This document shows, in pieces, positions 25,878-35,219 of a stretch of DNA of 64,000 nucleotides (position 1 is its first letter; the number at the start of each line of letters is the position of its first letter). A program made the position numbers and the translations under genes. The notes beneath the pieces were generated by a model. It was not told the origin of the DNA and did no database searches. It saw only the letters and a list, made by a program, of their open reading frames with translations. The stretch spans positions 3,631,001 through 3,695,000 of the forward strand of contig NZ_CP136684.1 in assembly GCF_032921865.1 (NCBI RefSeq), in the 5' to 3' direction. The DNA comes from Thalassospira lucentensis. Lineage in GTDB: Bacteria; Pseudomonadota; Alphaproteobacteria; Rhodospirillales; Thalassospiraceae.

Positions 25878-26673
25878 GATCCGTTCCCATATAGGCGACC
25901 TTGACGCGTTCATCGTTGCTGACGGTGGCGTAATCGCCCTCCGCCAGAATTTCGCCGCGTTGCAGAACGGTGATGTGATCGCACAGATCGGCGACAACAT
26001 TGAGGTTATGTTCAACCATCAGGACCGCGCGGGTTTTGGCAACTTCGCGAATGAGTTCCGCGACCATACCGACATCTTCGCCCCCCATGCCAGCCATCGG
26101 TTCGTCCAGCAACAGAACTTTGGGGTCGAGTGCCAGTGTCGTCGCGATTTCCAGCACACGTTTGCGGCCATAGGAAAGATCAGCAGCCTGACTGTCATAT
26201 TCATTCTGAAGACCGACAGATTCCAGAAGTTCCATTGCGCGATCATTCAGAACGTCAAGTTTACCAAGCGGCTGCCAGAACTGGATCGCCAAATTGCCCG
26301 GACGTTGCAACGCGACGCGAATATTTTCCAGAACCGTCAGGTGCGGAAAAATTGCGGAAATCTGGAATGATCGTACCAGGCCCATACGTGCCACGCGGGC
26401 AGGTGCTGTTTTGGTAATATCATGATCCAGCAGGGTGATCTTCCCGCTGGTCGGTTGCAGGAATTTGGTCAGAAGATTGAAAACGGTGGTTTTGCCTGCG
26501 CCATTCGGGCCGATCAGCGCATGCACTTTGGCGTGATGAACGTCAAGATTGACGTTATTGACCGCGGTAAACCCGCCAAAATCGCGACGAAGGTCACGGG
26601 CGGTAAGAACCACCCGCGCCTTTGTCTCGTTTTGATGGTTTCCAGGATTTGCGTGAGTTCCGGTCGCCGTCAT
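25870..26673 (-). CDS. ABC importer ATPase (LivG-like)
   Basis: I chose ATG 26673 (MTATGTHANPGNHQNETKAR), four bases after the binding-protein stop, over a longer frame running back into that gene. The 267-residue ATPase has Walker A GPNGAGKTT, the LivG-specific insertion with VLENIRVALQRPGNLAIQFW, signature LSYGRKRVLEIATT, Walker B LLLDEPMAGMGGED and H-loop MVEHNL. It pairs with LivF encoded downstream. Confidence 0.9.
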   Translation of the reverse strand: MTATGTHANPGNHQNETKARVVLTARDLRRDFGGFTAVNNVNLDVHHAKVHALIGPNGAGKTTVFNLLTKFLQPTSGKITLLDHDITKTAPARVARMGLVRSFQISAIFPHLTVLENIRVALQRPGNLAIQFWQPLGKLDVLNDRAMELLESVGLQNEYDSQAADLSYGRKRVLEIATTLALDPKVLLLDEPMAGMGGEDVGMVAELIREVAKTRAVLMVEHNLNVVADLCDHITVLQRGEILAEGDYATVSNDERVKVAYMGTDHD

Positions 26674-26677
26674 GTTC

Positions 26678-27886
26678 TTAGTTCGACGCCAATGAGCAGC
26701 CGCTTTCCGCCGGATCGATGAAAGCTTTGTCGCCGGGCACGGTATCAAGAACGTTGTAGTAATCCCAGTCACCGGTCATCTGGTCAGGAGCTTTGACTTC
26801 CATCAGATACATGTCATAGATCATGCGACCATTTGCACCGACTTTGCCGTTTTTGGCAAAAACGTCATTAACCGGCATTTCATGCAGGGCTTTCGCGACG
26901 GCCTCGGTTTCATCCGTCCCGGTTTCCTTTACCGCTTTGAGGTACTGCAGGACGGCAGAATAGGTGCCAGCCTGGATCATGTTGGGCATACGCCCGGTGC
27001 GATCAAAGAAACGTTTGCCGAATTCGCGGGTTTCATCGTTGCGATCCCAATAGAACCCTTCGGTCAGTGACAGCCCTTGTGCGGCTTCTGCGCCCAAACC
27101 ATGGACTTCAGCAAGGGTAAAGAGCAGTGCTGCAAGACGCTGGCCACTCTGAACGATGCCGAATTCCGAAGCCTGTTTGATGGCATTGGCGGTATCGAGC
27201 CCGGCGTTGGCAAGGCCAATGACTTTTGCGCCGGATGCCTGCGCCTGCAACAGGAACGAGGAATAGTCAGTTGTTGCCAAAGGATGTCGAACCGCACCGA
27301 CTACCGAGCCACCGTTTTCCTTGACGAAGTTGCCGGTTTGCTCTTCCAGCGAATAACCGAAAGCATAGTCAGCCGTCAGGAAAAACCAGCTATCGCCCCC
27401 ATTATTCACCAATGCACCGCCGGTGCCCACTGCCAGTGCATGGGTGTCATACGCCCAGTGGAAGCCATAGGGCGAACATTGTTCACCGGTCAGGGCCGTG
27501 GTGGCCGCACCGGTTACGATATCGATCTTTTTCTTTTCCTTGGAAATGCCCTGTACGGCCAGAGCGACCGATGAGGTTGTCAGTTCCATGATCGTATCAA
27601 CCTGATCCTGATCATACCACTGACGCGCAATGTTTGCGGCAACATCGGGTTTGTTCTGATGGTCGGCGGTAATGACTTCGATCTTCTTGTCAAGAACGGT
27701 GCCGCCAAAATCCTCGACGGCCATTTTTGCGGCTTCAAAGGACCAGGTGCCACCAAAATCGGCATAGACACCGGATTGATCGTTCAGGATACCAATTTTG
27801 ACAACATCATCGGAGATTTCGGCATGTGCGGGCAATGCTGCAGCGGCAGCCATTATCGCAACAGATGCAATTGCAATCTTCTTCAT
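26678..27886 (-). CDS. Periplasmic binding protein of a branched-chain amino acid-type ABC importer
   Basis: This 402-residue protein has a Sec signal (MKKIAIASVAIMAAAAALPA, cleavage at AHA-EI) and a Peripla_BP_6 fold: VKIGILNDQSGVYADFGG at the start, ITADHQNKPDVAANIARQW, and ELTTSSVALAVQGISKEKK. It is the first gene of the operon with livG, livF, livH, livM and the GMC oxidoreductase, and it is divergent from a LysR regulator. Binding proteins of this sub-branch carry many ligands besides leucine, including aromatic and small polar compounds, so the substrate is open. Confidence 0.9.
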   Translation of the reverse strand: MKKIAIASVAIMAAAAALPAHAEISDDVVKIGILNDQSGVYADFGGTWSFEAAKMAVEDFGGTVLDKKIEVITADHQNKPDVAANIARQWYDQDQVDTIMELTTSSVALAVQGISKEKKKIDIVTGAATTALTGEQCSPYGFHWAYDTHALAVGTGGALVNNGGDSWFFLTADYAFGYSLEEQTGNFVKENGGSVVGAVRHPLATTDYSSFLLQAQASGAKVIGLANAGLDTANAIKQASEFGIVQSGQRLAALLFTLAEVHGLGAEAAQGLSLTEGFYWDRNDETREFGKRFFDRTGRMPNMIQAGTYSAVLQYLKAVKETGTDETEAVAKALHEMPVNDVFAKNGKVGANGRMIYDMYLMEVKAPDQMTGDWDYYNVLDTVPGDKAFIDPAESGCSLASN

Positions 27887-28116
27887 CTAGGTTCCTCCCT
27901 GATGGAACTATGTTTTCCGGTGTGCCTGCGGGCAAACCAGACGACGCTTCCGGGCCGCTTATTAACCGTTGTTACAGACCGGATGATTGAAGTGTGCCTT
28001 GATTGCACATTTTTGTTATTTTAATCGGCTTTTTGATTTGTCCGACTAAGTATCTGAAAAAGAACGATTCATTTCTGATTCTATTCTTGTGTTCAGGACC
28101 ATGACTTACGCTAACA

Positions 28117-28166
28117 TTGACCAAAACCCGGTCAAATATATAATTTTGGACAATGCTTGTACAAAA
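28117..28166 (+). promoter_or_regulatory. Sigma-70-like promoter and dyad operator of the LysR gene
   Basis: TTGACC (28117-28122) and TATAAT (28139-28144) are spaced by 16 bases, a near-consensus promoter reading into the LysR gene. The -35 is the left arm of an inverted repeat TTGACC-N7-GGTCAA. A second dyad, TTTTGGACAA-TGC-TTGTACAAAA at 28144-28166, covers the expected start site. Autoregulation by the LysR protein is likely. The rest of the 296-base gap (27887-28182) must hold the importer promoter, which I could not place. Confidence 0.6.
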
Positions 28167-28182
28167 ATGAACAGGAAGTTGG

Positions 28183-29097
28183 ATGCGCCAGTTCCCTTGG
28201 GATGATTTACAGTATTTCCTTGCCGTCGCTCAGGAAGGCAAGCTTTCCTCTGCGGCACGGCGATTGCGAACCAGCCATGTGACGGTTGCACGACGGATTG
28301 AGAGGCTTGAACAGGGGATCGGGGCAAAATTGTTTCAGCGCAGTCCGACAGGCTATACATTGACGCCGATGGGGCAAAGGCTGATGGAGCCAGCCCAGGC
28401 AATGGCGCTTGAAGCGGACAAAATGCTTAGTGTGGTCGGGGATGGTGCTTTACCGCTCAGCGGGGTAATCCGGCTAAGTGTTCCTGAAGGCTATGGCAAT
28501 TTTTTCATTGCAGAAAAGCTGCCTCATTTTGCCAGTCAATATCCGAACCTGACCATCGAGATGGTCAATATCCAGCAGATCGTTTCGTTATCGCGGCGCG
28601 AGGCGGATGTCTCGGTTTCGCTCAGTACGCCAAAGGCCGGTTCTTATCACTTCGAGAAAATTTCCAGTTACATTCTTTATGTCTATGCATCGCGCGATTA
28701 TCTTGCCCGCAACCGGGCTATCAAACAGCGCGAGGACCTCGCGGGGCACCCGTTCATCGGTTATATCGAGGACATGATTTTTACCCCGGAACTCAACTAT
28801 CTGGGTGAAATTATTCCGGGGTTGAGACCGTCTTATCAGACATCCAGTGTTTTTGCGCAGCTCAAAGCCTGCCGTGCGGGTTATGGGCTGTGTGTGTTGC
28901 CTTATTATATGGGGGCAATGTTTGACGATTTGGTTGCCGTGATGCCCCGGATTATTCCAATTCATCGCGATTACTGGCTTGTTTGTCATAATGACATGAT
29001 AGATGCCGCCCGTATCCGACCGTTGATCGAATTCATTCGTCGAGAAACTACTGCGGCACGGGAATGGTTTAACGGCTTTCCCAAGCAATTTGTCTGA
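28183..29097 (+). CDS. LysR family transcriptional regulator
   Basis: This 304-residue regulator has a winged helix-turn-helix at residues 5-65 (LQYFLAVAQEGKLSSAARRL, then HVTVARRIERLEQGIGAKLF) and a substrate-binding domain from about 90. It starts at 28183 after an AGGAAG site. It is divergent from the importer-GMC operon, the usual position for a LysR activator of that operon. Dyads in the gap support this. The effector is presumably the imported compound or its oxidation product. Confidence 0.92.
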   Translation: MRQFPWDDLQYFLAVAQEGKLSSAARRLRTSHVTVARRIERLEQGIGAKLFQRSPTGYTLTPMGQRLMEPAQAMALEADKMLSVVGDGALPLSGVIRLSVPEGYGNFFIAEKLPHFASQYPNLTIEMVNIQQIVSLSRREADVSVSLSTPKAGSYHFEKISSYILYVYASRDYLARNRAIKQREDLAGHPFIGYIEDMIFTPELNYLGEIIPGLRPSYQTSSVFAQLKACRAGYGLCVLPYYMGAMFDDLVAVMPRIIPIHRDYWLVCHNDMIDAARIRPLIEFIRRETTAAREWFNGFPKQFV

Positions 29098-29180
29098 GCA
29101 TTGAATGACAGGAGATGCGATTGGCGATGTTGTGTGACAGGGCTTGCATCTTGTTGTCATTGGCGTCATTTTGATCGATA

Positions 29181-29209
29181 ACGAAAATTAACAATCAAAG
29201 ACGAAAATT
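29181..29209. promoter_or_regulatory. Direct repeats before the GlpR-like gene
   Basis: ACGAAAATT occurs at 29181-29189 and again at 29201-29209, exactly 20 bp apart (about two helical turns), 20-48 bases before the DeoR-family start. This is a plausible autoregulatory site for that regulator. Confidence 0.4.
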
Positions 29210-29228
29210 CAGGGCGGAAGGAAGCAAT

Positions 29229-29993
29229 ATGGGCAAGCTTGATCGGCGGCGTCGCGAAATCCTTGAACTGGTCGCGGCGAACAGTTTCATGACGATTGAT
29301 ACATTGGCCGATCATTTTGCCGTTACCCCCCAGACCATCCGACGCGATATCAATGAAATGGCCGAAGAAGGCCTTGTTGCGCGTTATCATGGCGGGGCGG
29401 CCAGCCTTTCGACCACAGAAAACACAGCCTATACAGACCGTCAGGTTCTTAACCTTGGCAGCAAGCGCGAAATCGCCAAACTGGTGGCACAGCATATCCC
29501 CGAAGGGGCGTCGATCTTCATCAATATCGGGACAACTAACGAAGAGGTTGCGCGTGCATTATCGTCCCACAAGAGCCTGAAAATCATCACCAACAACCTG
29601 CATGTCGCGCAGATTTGTGCCGCCAATCCGGGGTTTGAGGTGATCATCGCAGGTGGTGTTGTTCGCCAGCGCGATTTTGGCGTGATCGGCGAGGCGACCA
29701 TCGATTTTATCAACCAGTTCAAGGTGGATTACGCGATTGTTGGGATTTCGGGCGTTGACGAAGACGGCAGCCTGATGGATTTCGATTATCGTGAAGTCCG
29801 GGTGGCGCGTGCGATCATTTCCAATGCGCGCCAGACATTCCTGTGTACCGATGCATCGAAATTCGGGCGGCGTGCGATGGTTCGGCTGGGGCATCTGTCT
29901 GAAATTGATGCTCTGTTTACCGACCGTCATCCCGGCCCGGTTTGGGCAGATGTCATCCGCGAAGCAGATGTGTCGGTTTATACCGCTAACTGA
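29229..29993 (+). CDS. DeoR family transcriptional regulator (GlpR-like)
   Basis: This 254-residue protein has an N-terminal DeoR helix-turn-helix (LDRRRREILELVAANSFMTI, then FAVTPQTIRRDINEMAEEGL) followed by RYHGGA. The C-terminal DeoRC sensor domain contains INIGTTNEEVARAL and the DYAIVGISGVDEDGSLMDFD stretch, where GlpR-type proteins bind a sugar or glycerol phosphate. GGAAGGAAGC lies just before the start. No glycerol genes are adjacent here, so targets lie elsewhere. It converges on the ATPase gene with 13 bases between. Confidence 0.9.
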   Translation: MGKLDRRRREILELVAANSFMTIDTLADHFAVTPQTIRRDINEMAEEGLVARYHGGAASLSTTENTAYTDRQVLNLGSKREIAKLVAQHIPEGASIFINIGTTNEEVARALSSHKSLKIITNNLHVAQICAANPGFEVIIAGGVVRQRDFGVIGEATIDFINQFKVDYAIVGISGVDEDGSLMDFDYREVRVARAIISNARQTFLCTDASKFGRRAMVRLGHLSEIDALFTDRHPGPVWADVIREADVSVYTAN

Positions 29994-30006
29994 CTGGTAT
30001 CTGCGA

Positions 30007-30831
30007 TCAGGCAACCATATGGTCGTCACGCTTGCCCATCCGCATGGTAATCGGACCCTGTGACGACCCATTGAGCATCTGGGTCAGGTGCTCATTATGA
30101 GCAGCGTCAATCTCAGTGGTTGGACCAGACCAGTAAACTTTGCCGCCATGCATCATCACGAGGTTTGCGTACCGCGTGCGCGCGATCTGCATGTCGTTGG
30201 TGATGGTTATGACAGTAGTGCCGCGCTGGGTTGCGATTTTGTTTATCATGAGTTCGATATGGTTTGAAAGAACCGGATCAAGGCCCGCGGTAGGGTTATC
30301 AAGCAGCAGGATTTCCGGATCGGTTGAAATGGCGCGTGCAATGCCAACACGTTTCTGCATGCCGCCAGACAGATCACCAGGAGACAGAAAGGCACTGTCT
30401 TCGGACAGGCCGACATGGCCAAGCAATTCGATGGCATGGTCTTTCGCGGCCTTGCGTGTCAGTGTCCCGCGCTCGATCTGACGGAAACAGATATTTTCCC
30501 AAACCTTCATGCTGTCAAACAGGGCGTTCTGCTGAAACAGCATACCGATCCGTTCTGCCCATTGTTTGCGGGCCGGGGAGCTGGTCTGGCTGACATCATC
30601 GCCACCCAGCATGATTTTGCCGTCATCCGCGCCGTGAAGGCCGACGATGCATTTCATCAACACGCTTTTGCCCGCAGCCGACGGTCCGATGACCGCCATG
30701 GTTTCCCCCTTGCCAAGCGACAGGCTGACATCATCAAGTGCGGTGTTGGGGCCGAACTTTTTGGTCAGGGACTGGACCGTGATGAAGCCCAATGTCGTGT
30801 CAGTGGATGCAGGTGCGGAAGGCGTGGTCAT
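30007..30831 (-). CDS. MlaF-like ABC ATPase with altered catalytic residues
   Basis: This 274-residue ABC ATPase is nearest in look to the MlaF/Ttg2A lipid-transport branch. Walker A is intact (GPSAAGKS, 49-56), as are the Q-loop LFQQNALFDSM and signature LSGGMQKRVGIARAI. But Walker B reads ILLLDNPTAGLDP, placing N179 where the catalytic glutamate should be, and the switch loop reads TITNDMQ, placing N212 where the conserved histidine should be. Both were checked in the codons (AAC and AAC). No MlaE, MlaD or other transporter partner is adjacent. It may bind ATP without normal turnover. It lies downstream of the aap operon, separated by a strong terminator. Confidence 0.8.
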   Translation of the reverse strand: MTTPSAPASTDTTLGFITVQSLTKKFGPNTALDDVSLSLGKGETMAVIGPSAAGKSVLMKCIVGLHGADDGKIMLGGDDVSQTSSPARKQWAERIGMLFQQNALFDSMKVWENICFRQIERGTLTRKAAKDHAIELLGHVGLSEDSAFLSPGDLSGGMQKRVGIARAISTDPEILLLDNPTAGLDPVLSNHIELMINKIATQRGTTVITITNDMQIARTRYANLVMMHGGKVYWSGPTTEIDAAHNEHLTQMLNGSSQGPITMRMGKRDDHMVA

Positions 30832-30913
30832 GAAGATGTTTATCCATTGCTGTTTGCCCGCCGATCTTCGGTATTTGACGGGCAGGGGGCAAGTCCGAAA
30901 TTTACAAAAAAGA

Positions 30914-30937
30914 AAACGGCCCCGTTTGGGGCCGTTT
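30914..30937 (-). terminator. Strong intrinsic terminator of the aap operon
   Basis: A 10-bp perfect stem (AAACGGCCCC / GGGGCCGTTT) with a 4-base loop is followed on the minus strand by TCTTTTTTGT. It lies about 40 bases after the aapP stop. Confidence 0.9.
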
Positions 30938-30975
30938 CCGGTACGTCATAAGCGGAAATCCGCAATGCGTTTTGA

Positions 30976-31764
30976 TTAATGCGACAGGATCTGGCTAAGG
31001 AACAGCTTGGTCCGTTCGCTTTTGGGGTTCGCAAAGAATTCCTGCGGACCTGCCATTTCAACGATTTCACCAGCATCCATGAACACGACACGGTCGGCGA
31101 CCTCTTTGGCGAAGCCCATTTCATGGGTGACGCAAAGCATGGTCATGCCTTCCTTGGCGAGTTCGACCATAACGTCGAGCACTTCCTTGACCATTTCCGG
31201 GTCGAGTGCCGAGGTCGGTTCATCGAACAGCATGATTTTCGGTTGCATGCAGAGCGAGCGGGCAATTGCCACACGTTGTTGCTGACCACCGGAAAGCTGG
31301 CCCGGGAATTTGTGGGCCTGTTCGGCAATCCGAACGCGCTGCAGATAATGCATCGCCAGATCGATGGCTTCTTTCTTGGGCATCTTGCGAACCCAGATTG
31401 GTGCCAGCGTCAGGTTTTCCAGCACGGTCATGTGCGGGAAAAGGTTAAAGTGCTGGAACACCATGCAGACTTCGCGGCGAACGGCTTCAATGTTTTTAAC
31501 ATCGTCGCCAAGCAGAATGCCATCGACGGTGATTTCACCGCTCTGATAGGTCTCAAGACGGTTGAGCGTACGGATCAGGGTCGATTTGCCTGAACCGGAC
31601 GGACCGCAGATAACGATGCGCTCGCCCTTGCGGACATGCAGATCGATATCCTTGAGAACATGGAAGTTGCCATACCATTTGTTGGCTTTGCTGACGGTAA
31701 TCACTTCCTCGTTCGACGGAGGAGGGACAACGCCATTGGTGGTTTGTGCTTCTGTAGCTGTCAT
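30976..31764 (-). CDS. aapP: General L-amino acid ABC importer ATPase
   Basis: This 262-residue polar-amino-acid-type ATPase has Walker [11 protein letters not shown]-loop [18 protein letters not shown], signature [15 protein letters not shown], Walker [15 protein letters not shown] and H-loop CVTHEMGFA, all canonical. It is last in the aapJQMP order of rhizobia and relatives and energises the AapQ/AapM permease pair. The aapM stop lies 17 bases upstream. Confidence 0.95.
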   Translation of the reverse strand: MTATEAQTTNGVVPPPSNEEVITVSKANKWYGNFHVLKDIDLHVRKGERIVICGPSGSGKSTLIRTLNRLETYQSGEITVDGILLGDDVKNIEAVRREVCMVFQHFNLFPHMTVLENLTLAPIWVRKMPKKEAIDLAMHYLQRVRIAEQAHKFPGQLSGGQQQRVAIARSLCMQPKIMLFDEPTSALDPEMVKEVLDVMVELAKEGMTMLCVTHEMGFAKEVADRVVFMDAGEIVEMAGPQEFFANPKSERTKLFLSQILSH

Positions 31765-31781
31765 TGTTTTTTCCTCTCTCC

Positions 31782-32885
31782 TTACCGCTGCTCGCCCTTG
31801 CGGAGCTCTTTTTCAAGATAGGCCGAATATTTGGCCATAGAGAAACAGATCAGGAAGAAAATTGCCGAGGCGAAGGCATAACCCTCGACGTAGTATTTGG
31901 TCCATGCCGGGTCGCTGCGCAGTGCCAGCTTGACCGTGCCAAGGAAGTCGAACAGGCCGATGATGACCACCAGCGTTGTATCCTTAAGCATCGAAATGAA
32001 GCTGTTGACGGTTGGCGGGATCACCAGACGCAAAGCCTGCGGCAGGATGATCAGACGCATGGACTGCCAATAGGACAGGCCAAGGCTGTCACCGGCTTCA
32101 AACTGGCCACGTGGAACAGCCTGCAGACCGCCACGGAACACTTCGGCAAGATAGGCCGCAGTGAACAGGATGATACCGATCTGCGCACGCAACAGCTTGT
32201 CGATGGTCACACCGTCCGGAAGGAACAGCGGGAACATTACTGATGCCATGAACAGAACCGTAATCAGCGGTACGCCACGGATCACCTCGATATAGACAAC
32301 CGAGATCGTCTTGATCGCCGGCATGTTCGACTGACGGCCCAGTGCTAGAAGCAAACCCAGCGGGAAGGCAAAAATGATGCCGATCGCCGACAGGATCAGG
32401 GTCAGCGGAAGACCACCCCAATAGCTGTTCTGGACATAGGTCAGACCAAGCACGCCACCCCACATCAGTATGGCAATGATCGGAACCCCGATCACCCACA
32501 TCGGGATGATCGCCTTGCGGAGGGACGGATATTTAACCCCGCCAAGGCTGAAGCAGATGATGCCCATCAGGACGATCATCGCAAGAAGGGGGCGCCATTG
32601 TTCATCGTACGGGTAGGTTCCGAACAGAATGAGGCGCAAGTTGGCGTTAACGAAGCCCCAACACGCACCGGTGACTTCGGCACAGCCTTCAATCGTCGGT
32701 TCGAGCGTGGCATTGACGATCGCCCAGTTCACGAGTGGCGGAATAAGCCAAACCAGAAAGGCAATCGAGCCCAGTGTCAGGAGGGTGTTGAACCAGCCGT
32801 CAAACAGGTTCTTTTTTGACCATGCAACGGCACGGGCAGAAAAAGTACCTGTGGGAAGCGGAGGTAATTTTGCGTTATCTGCCAT
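31782..32885 (-). CDS. aapM: General L-amino acid ABC importer permease AapM
   Basis: This 367-residue HisM/GlnP-type permease has a long N-terminal region ([20 protein letters not shown]) that is usual for AapM. The EAA-loop [20 protein letters not shown] near 280 is followed by the [20 protein letters not shown] motif. It pairs with AapQ, whose gene ends one base before its start. It forms the inner-membrane path for a broad range of L-amino acids. Confidence 0.95.
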   Translation of the reverse strand: MADNAKLPPLPTGTFSARAVAWSKKNLFDGWFNTLLTLGSIAFLVWLIPPLVNWAIVNATLEPTIEGCAEVTGACWGFVNANLRLILFGTYPYDEQWRPLLAMIVLMGIICFSLGGVKYPSLRKAIIPMWVIGVPIIAILMWGGVLGLTYVQNSYWGGLPLTLILSAIGIIFAFPLGLLLALGRQSNMPAIKTISVVYIEVIRGVPLITVLFMASVMFPLFLPDGVTIDKLLRAQIGIILFTAAYLAEVFRGGLQAVPRGQFEAGDSLGLSYWQSMRLIILPQALRLVIPPTVNSFISMLKDTTLVVIIGLFDFLGTVKLALRSDPAWTKYYVEGYAFASAIFFLICFSMAKYSAYLEKELRKGEQR

Positions 32886-32886
32886 C

Positions 32887-34083
32887 TTACCTCTCCACCA
32901 GTGCCATTTTCTTGTTGAACCAGTTCATAAAGAGCGAGGTCAACAAGGACAGACCAAGATAGATCGACATGAAGATCGAAATTGCTTCGATCGCCTGACC
33001 GGTCTGGTTCATGGTCGTGTTTGATACCGACACCAGATCCGGATAACCGACAGCGACGGCAAGCGAGCTGTTTTTGGTCAGGTTCAGATACTGGTTAGTC
33101 AGTGGCGGAATGGCGACGCGCATGGATTGCGGCAGGATCACCTTGCGAAGGGCAACCGAACGTTTAATGCCAAGGCTGTCGGCGGCTTCCCACTGGCCAT
33201 GCGGGACGGCCTGAATACCGGAACGTACGACTTCGGCAACATAGGTTGATGTGTAAACCGTGAGGCCAATCAGAACCGCAAGGAATTCCGGCGAGATATT
33301 ATAACCGCCACGAATGTTGAAGCCTTTGAGTTCAGGCATATCCATATCCGTCGGTGCACCACCGATCAGATAGGCGATAAAGACCAGGCCGACAAAAATA
33401 CCCGTTCCAACAAGGAATATCGGGAATGGCTGGCCAGTTTCATCCTGGCGCTTTTTTGCCCATTTCTTGATGAAGAAGATCGCAACGACAGCGATGATCG
33501 CAGCAATCCCCATCAGGGTATAGGCGTTGTCGGCAACTGGAACCGGCATATACATGCCGCGCGATGTCAAAAGGACACCGGGCAGTGGTTCGAAGGCGTC
33601 GCGCGGATGCGGGAACGCGTTCGGAATAACTGCATACCAGAAGAAAAGCTGCAACAGGACCGGGATGTTACGGAAAGTTTCCACGTAAACAGTTGCCAGT
33701 TTTCGAACGATCCAGTTCGACGACAGGCGTGCGATCCCGAAAATTGTACCGATAATGGTACACAGAATAATTCCGAGCAAAGACACCTTTACGGTGTTCA
33801 GAAGGCCAACCAACAGTGCCGTTGCATAACTGCTTTGTGCACTGTACTGGACCATGCTTTCACTGATTTCGAACGAAGCTTCGAGATCAAGGAAGCCATA
33901 ACCGGTTGAGATGTTTTGTCGTTCCAGGTTTACCAGCGTATTGGAAACCAGATACCAGCCCGCCAAACAGACAAGTCCGATCGCAATGATTTGGTATAGT
34001 ATTGCGCGAACGTTCTCGTCATTCAGGTAATCGACGACGGTCTTGGAACGAACACCCCCCGGGGCATTTTGAGTCTTACTCAT
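32887..34083 (-). CDS. aapQ: General L-amino acid ABC importer permease AapQ
   Basis: This 398-residue permease has the AapQ layout: a transmembrane segment near residues 30-50, the insert between membrane spans, and the EAA loop WEAADSLGIKRSVALRKVIL with PQSMRVAIPPLTNQYLNLTK near the C-terminus. The length and order match known aap operons. It is separated from aapJ by 116 bases containing a stem-loop, which probably sets the permease level below that of the binding protein. Confidence 0.95.
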   Translation of the reverse strand: MSKTQNAPGGVRSKTVVDYLNDENVRAILYQIIAIGLVCLAGWYLVSNTLVNLERQNISTGYGFLDLEASFEISESMVQYSAQSSYATALLVGLLNTVKVSLLGIILCTIIGTIFGIARLSSNWIVRKLATVYVETFRNIPVLLQLFFWYAVIPNAFPHPRDAFEPLPGVLLTSRGMYMPVPVADNAYTLMGIAAIIAVVAIFFIKKWAKKRQDETGQPFPIFLVGTGIFVGLVFIAYLIGGAPTDMDMPELKGFNIRGGYNISPEFLAVLIGLTVYTSTYVAEVVRSGIQAVPHGQWEAADSLGIKRSVALRKVILPQSMRVAIPPLTNQYLNLTKNSSLAVAVGYPDLVSVSNTTMNQTGQAIEAISIFMSIYLGLSLLTSLFMNWFNKKMALVER

Positions 34084-34131
34084 CTGACCCTCAGGTGTAG
34101 ATTGTATCCAATATATATATGCCTTAACGAA

Positions 34132-34169
34132 AAGCTCCGCCCATGCGTTCAGGCAGTGGGGCGGAGCTT
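34132..34169 (-). other. Intercistronic stem-loop between aapJ and aapQ
   Basis: An 11-bp perfect stem (AAGCTCCGCCC / GGGCGGAGCTT) has a 16-base loop. There is no long T-tract, so it is more likely an mRNA 3'-end stabiliser or partial terminator that favours aapJ expression. Confidence 0.6.
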
Positions 34170-34199
34170 CGTTAGGTGCTTTTCAGCCTACGCTAAATA

Positions 34200-35219
34200 T
34201 TAGCGAACCGGCCAAGCATATTGCAGACCACCATCGGTCCAGAGAGCGTTCAGGCCGCGCTCGACACCCAGTTTCGCGGTAACGTTTTTCTCGTAGCTTT
34301 CGCCATAGTTACCGACCTGCTTGATGATGCGGTATGCCCACTCTTCGTCAAGACCAAGAGCTTCGCCCATGCCCGGGGAGACGCCCAGAAGACGCTGGAT
34401 GCCCGGATTGGTGCTGCTCTTCATTTCGTCGACATTCGCGCTGGTGACGCCGTATTCTTCGGCTTCAATCATGGCTGCAAGAGCCCAACGACCGATGTCT
34501 GCCCACTGTTCGTCACCCTGTGCAACAGCCGGACCAAGCGGTTCTTTGGAAATGATTTCCGGAAGAATCACATAGTCGTCCGGGTTCGGTGCCATGGTAG
34601 TACGGATCGAGGCAAGGCCCGATGCGTCAGTGGTGTAAACGTCGCAACGGCCAGAGAAGAAGGCAGCAGTTGCTTCGTTGATGTTTTCGATAACGACCGG
34701 CTCGAAGCTCATGCCTTTGGCACGGAAGTAATCGGCCAGGTTGAGTTCGGTGGTGGTGCCCGGTTCGACGCAAACGGTTGCGCCGTCAAGTTCCGTCGCG
34801 CTGGATACGCCCAGAGCTTTCGGAATCAGGAAGCCCTGACCATCATAGTAGTTGATACCAAGGAAGGTCAGACCAAGCTTGACGTCGCGCGTCAGGGTCG
34901 CCGTGGTGTTACGCGAAAGGATGTCGATTTCGCCGGACTGGAGCGCGGTGAAACGCTGTGCAGCGGTCAACGGGGTGTACTGAACCTTGTTGGCGTCGCC
35001 CAGAAGTGCAGCAGCAATGCCACGGCAAACGTCAACGTCGATACCTTCCCATTTACCTTCGGCATTGGCAGCGGAGAAACCCGGAAGACCGGTGTTCACG
35101 CCACACTGAACGAAACCTTTAGCCTTGATGCCGTCAAGTACAGCGCCCGCCTGGGCATTGTTCGCGGCGATGGCGGCAACAGACATTGCGCCAGCGGCCA
35201 GGATCGTTTTGATTTTCAT
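34200..35219 (-). CDS. aapJ: General L-amino acid-binding periplasmic protein AapJ
   Basis: This 339-residue protein has a Sec signal ending near NAQA-GA (residue 24). The SBP_bac_3 fold opens with IKAKGFVQCGVNTGLPGFSA, and GIDVDVCRGIAAALLGD and EIDILSRNTTATLTRD follow. The C-terminus contains GNYGESYEKNVTAKLGVERG, typical of AapJ. It is the first gene of the operon and gives the system its broad specificity. Such systems are often nitrogen-regulated. I could not identify a specific site in the AT-rich upstream gap. Confidence 0.95.
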   Translation of the reverse strand: MKIKTILAAGAMSVAAIAANNAQAGAVLDGIKAKGFVQCGVNTGLPGFSAANAEGKWEGIDVDVCRGIAAALLGDANKVQYTPLTAAQRFTALQSGEIDILSRNTTATLTRDVKLGLTFLGINYYDGQGFLIPKALGVSSATELDGATVCVEPGTTTELNLADYFRAKGMSFEPVVIENINEATAAFFSGRCDVYTTDASGLASIRTTMAPNPDDYVILPEIISKEPLGPAVAQGDEQWADIGRWALAAMIEAEEYGVTSANVDEMKSSTNPGIQRLLGVSPGMGEALGLDEEWAYRIIKQVGNYGESYEKNVTAKLGVERGLNALWTDGGLQYAWPVR

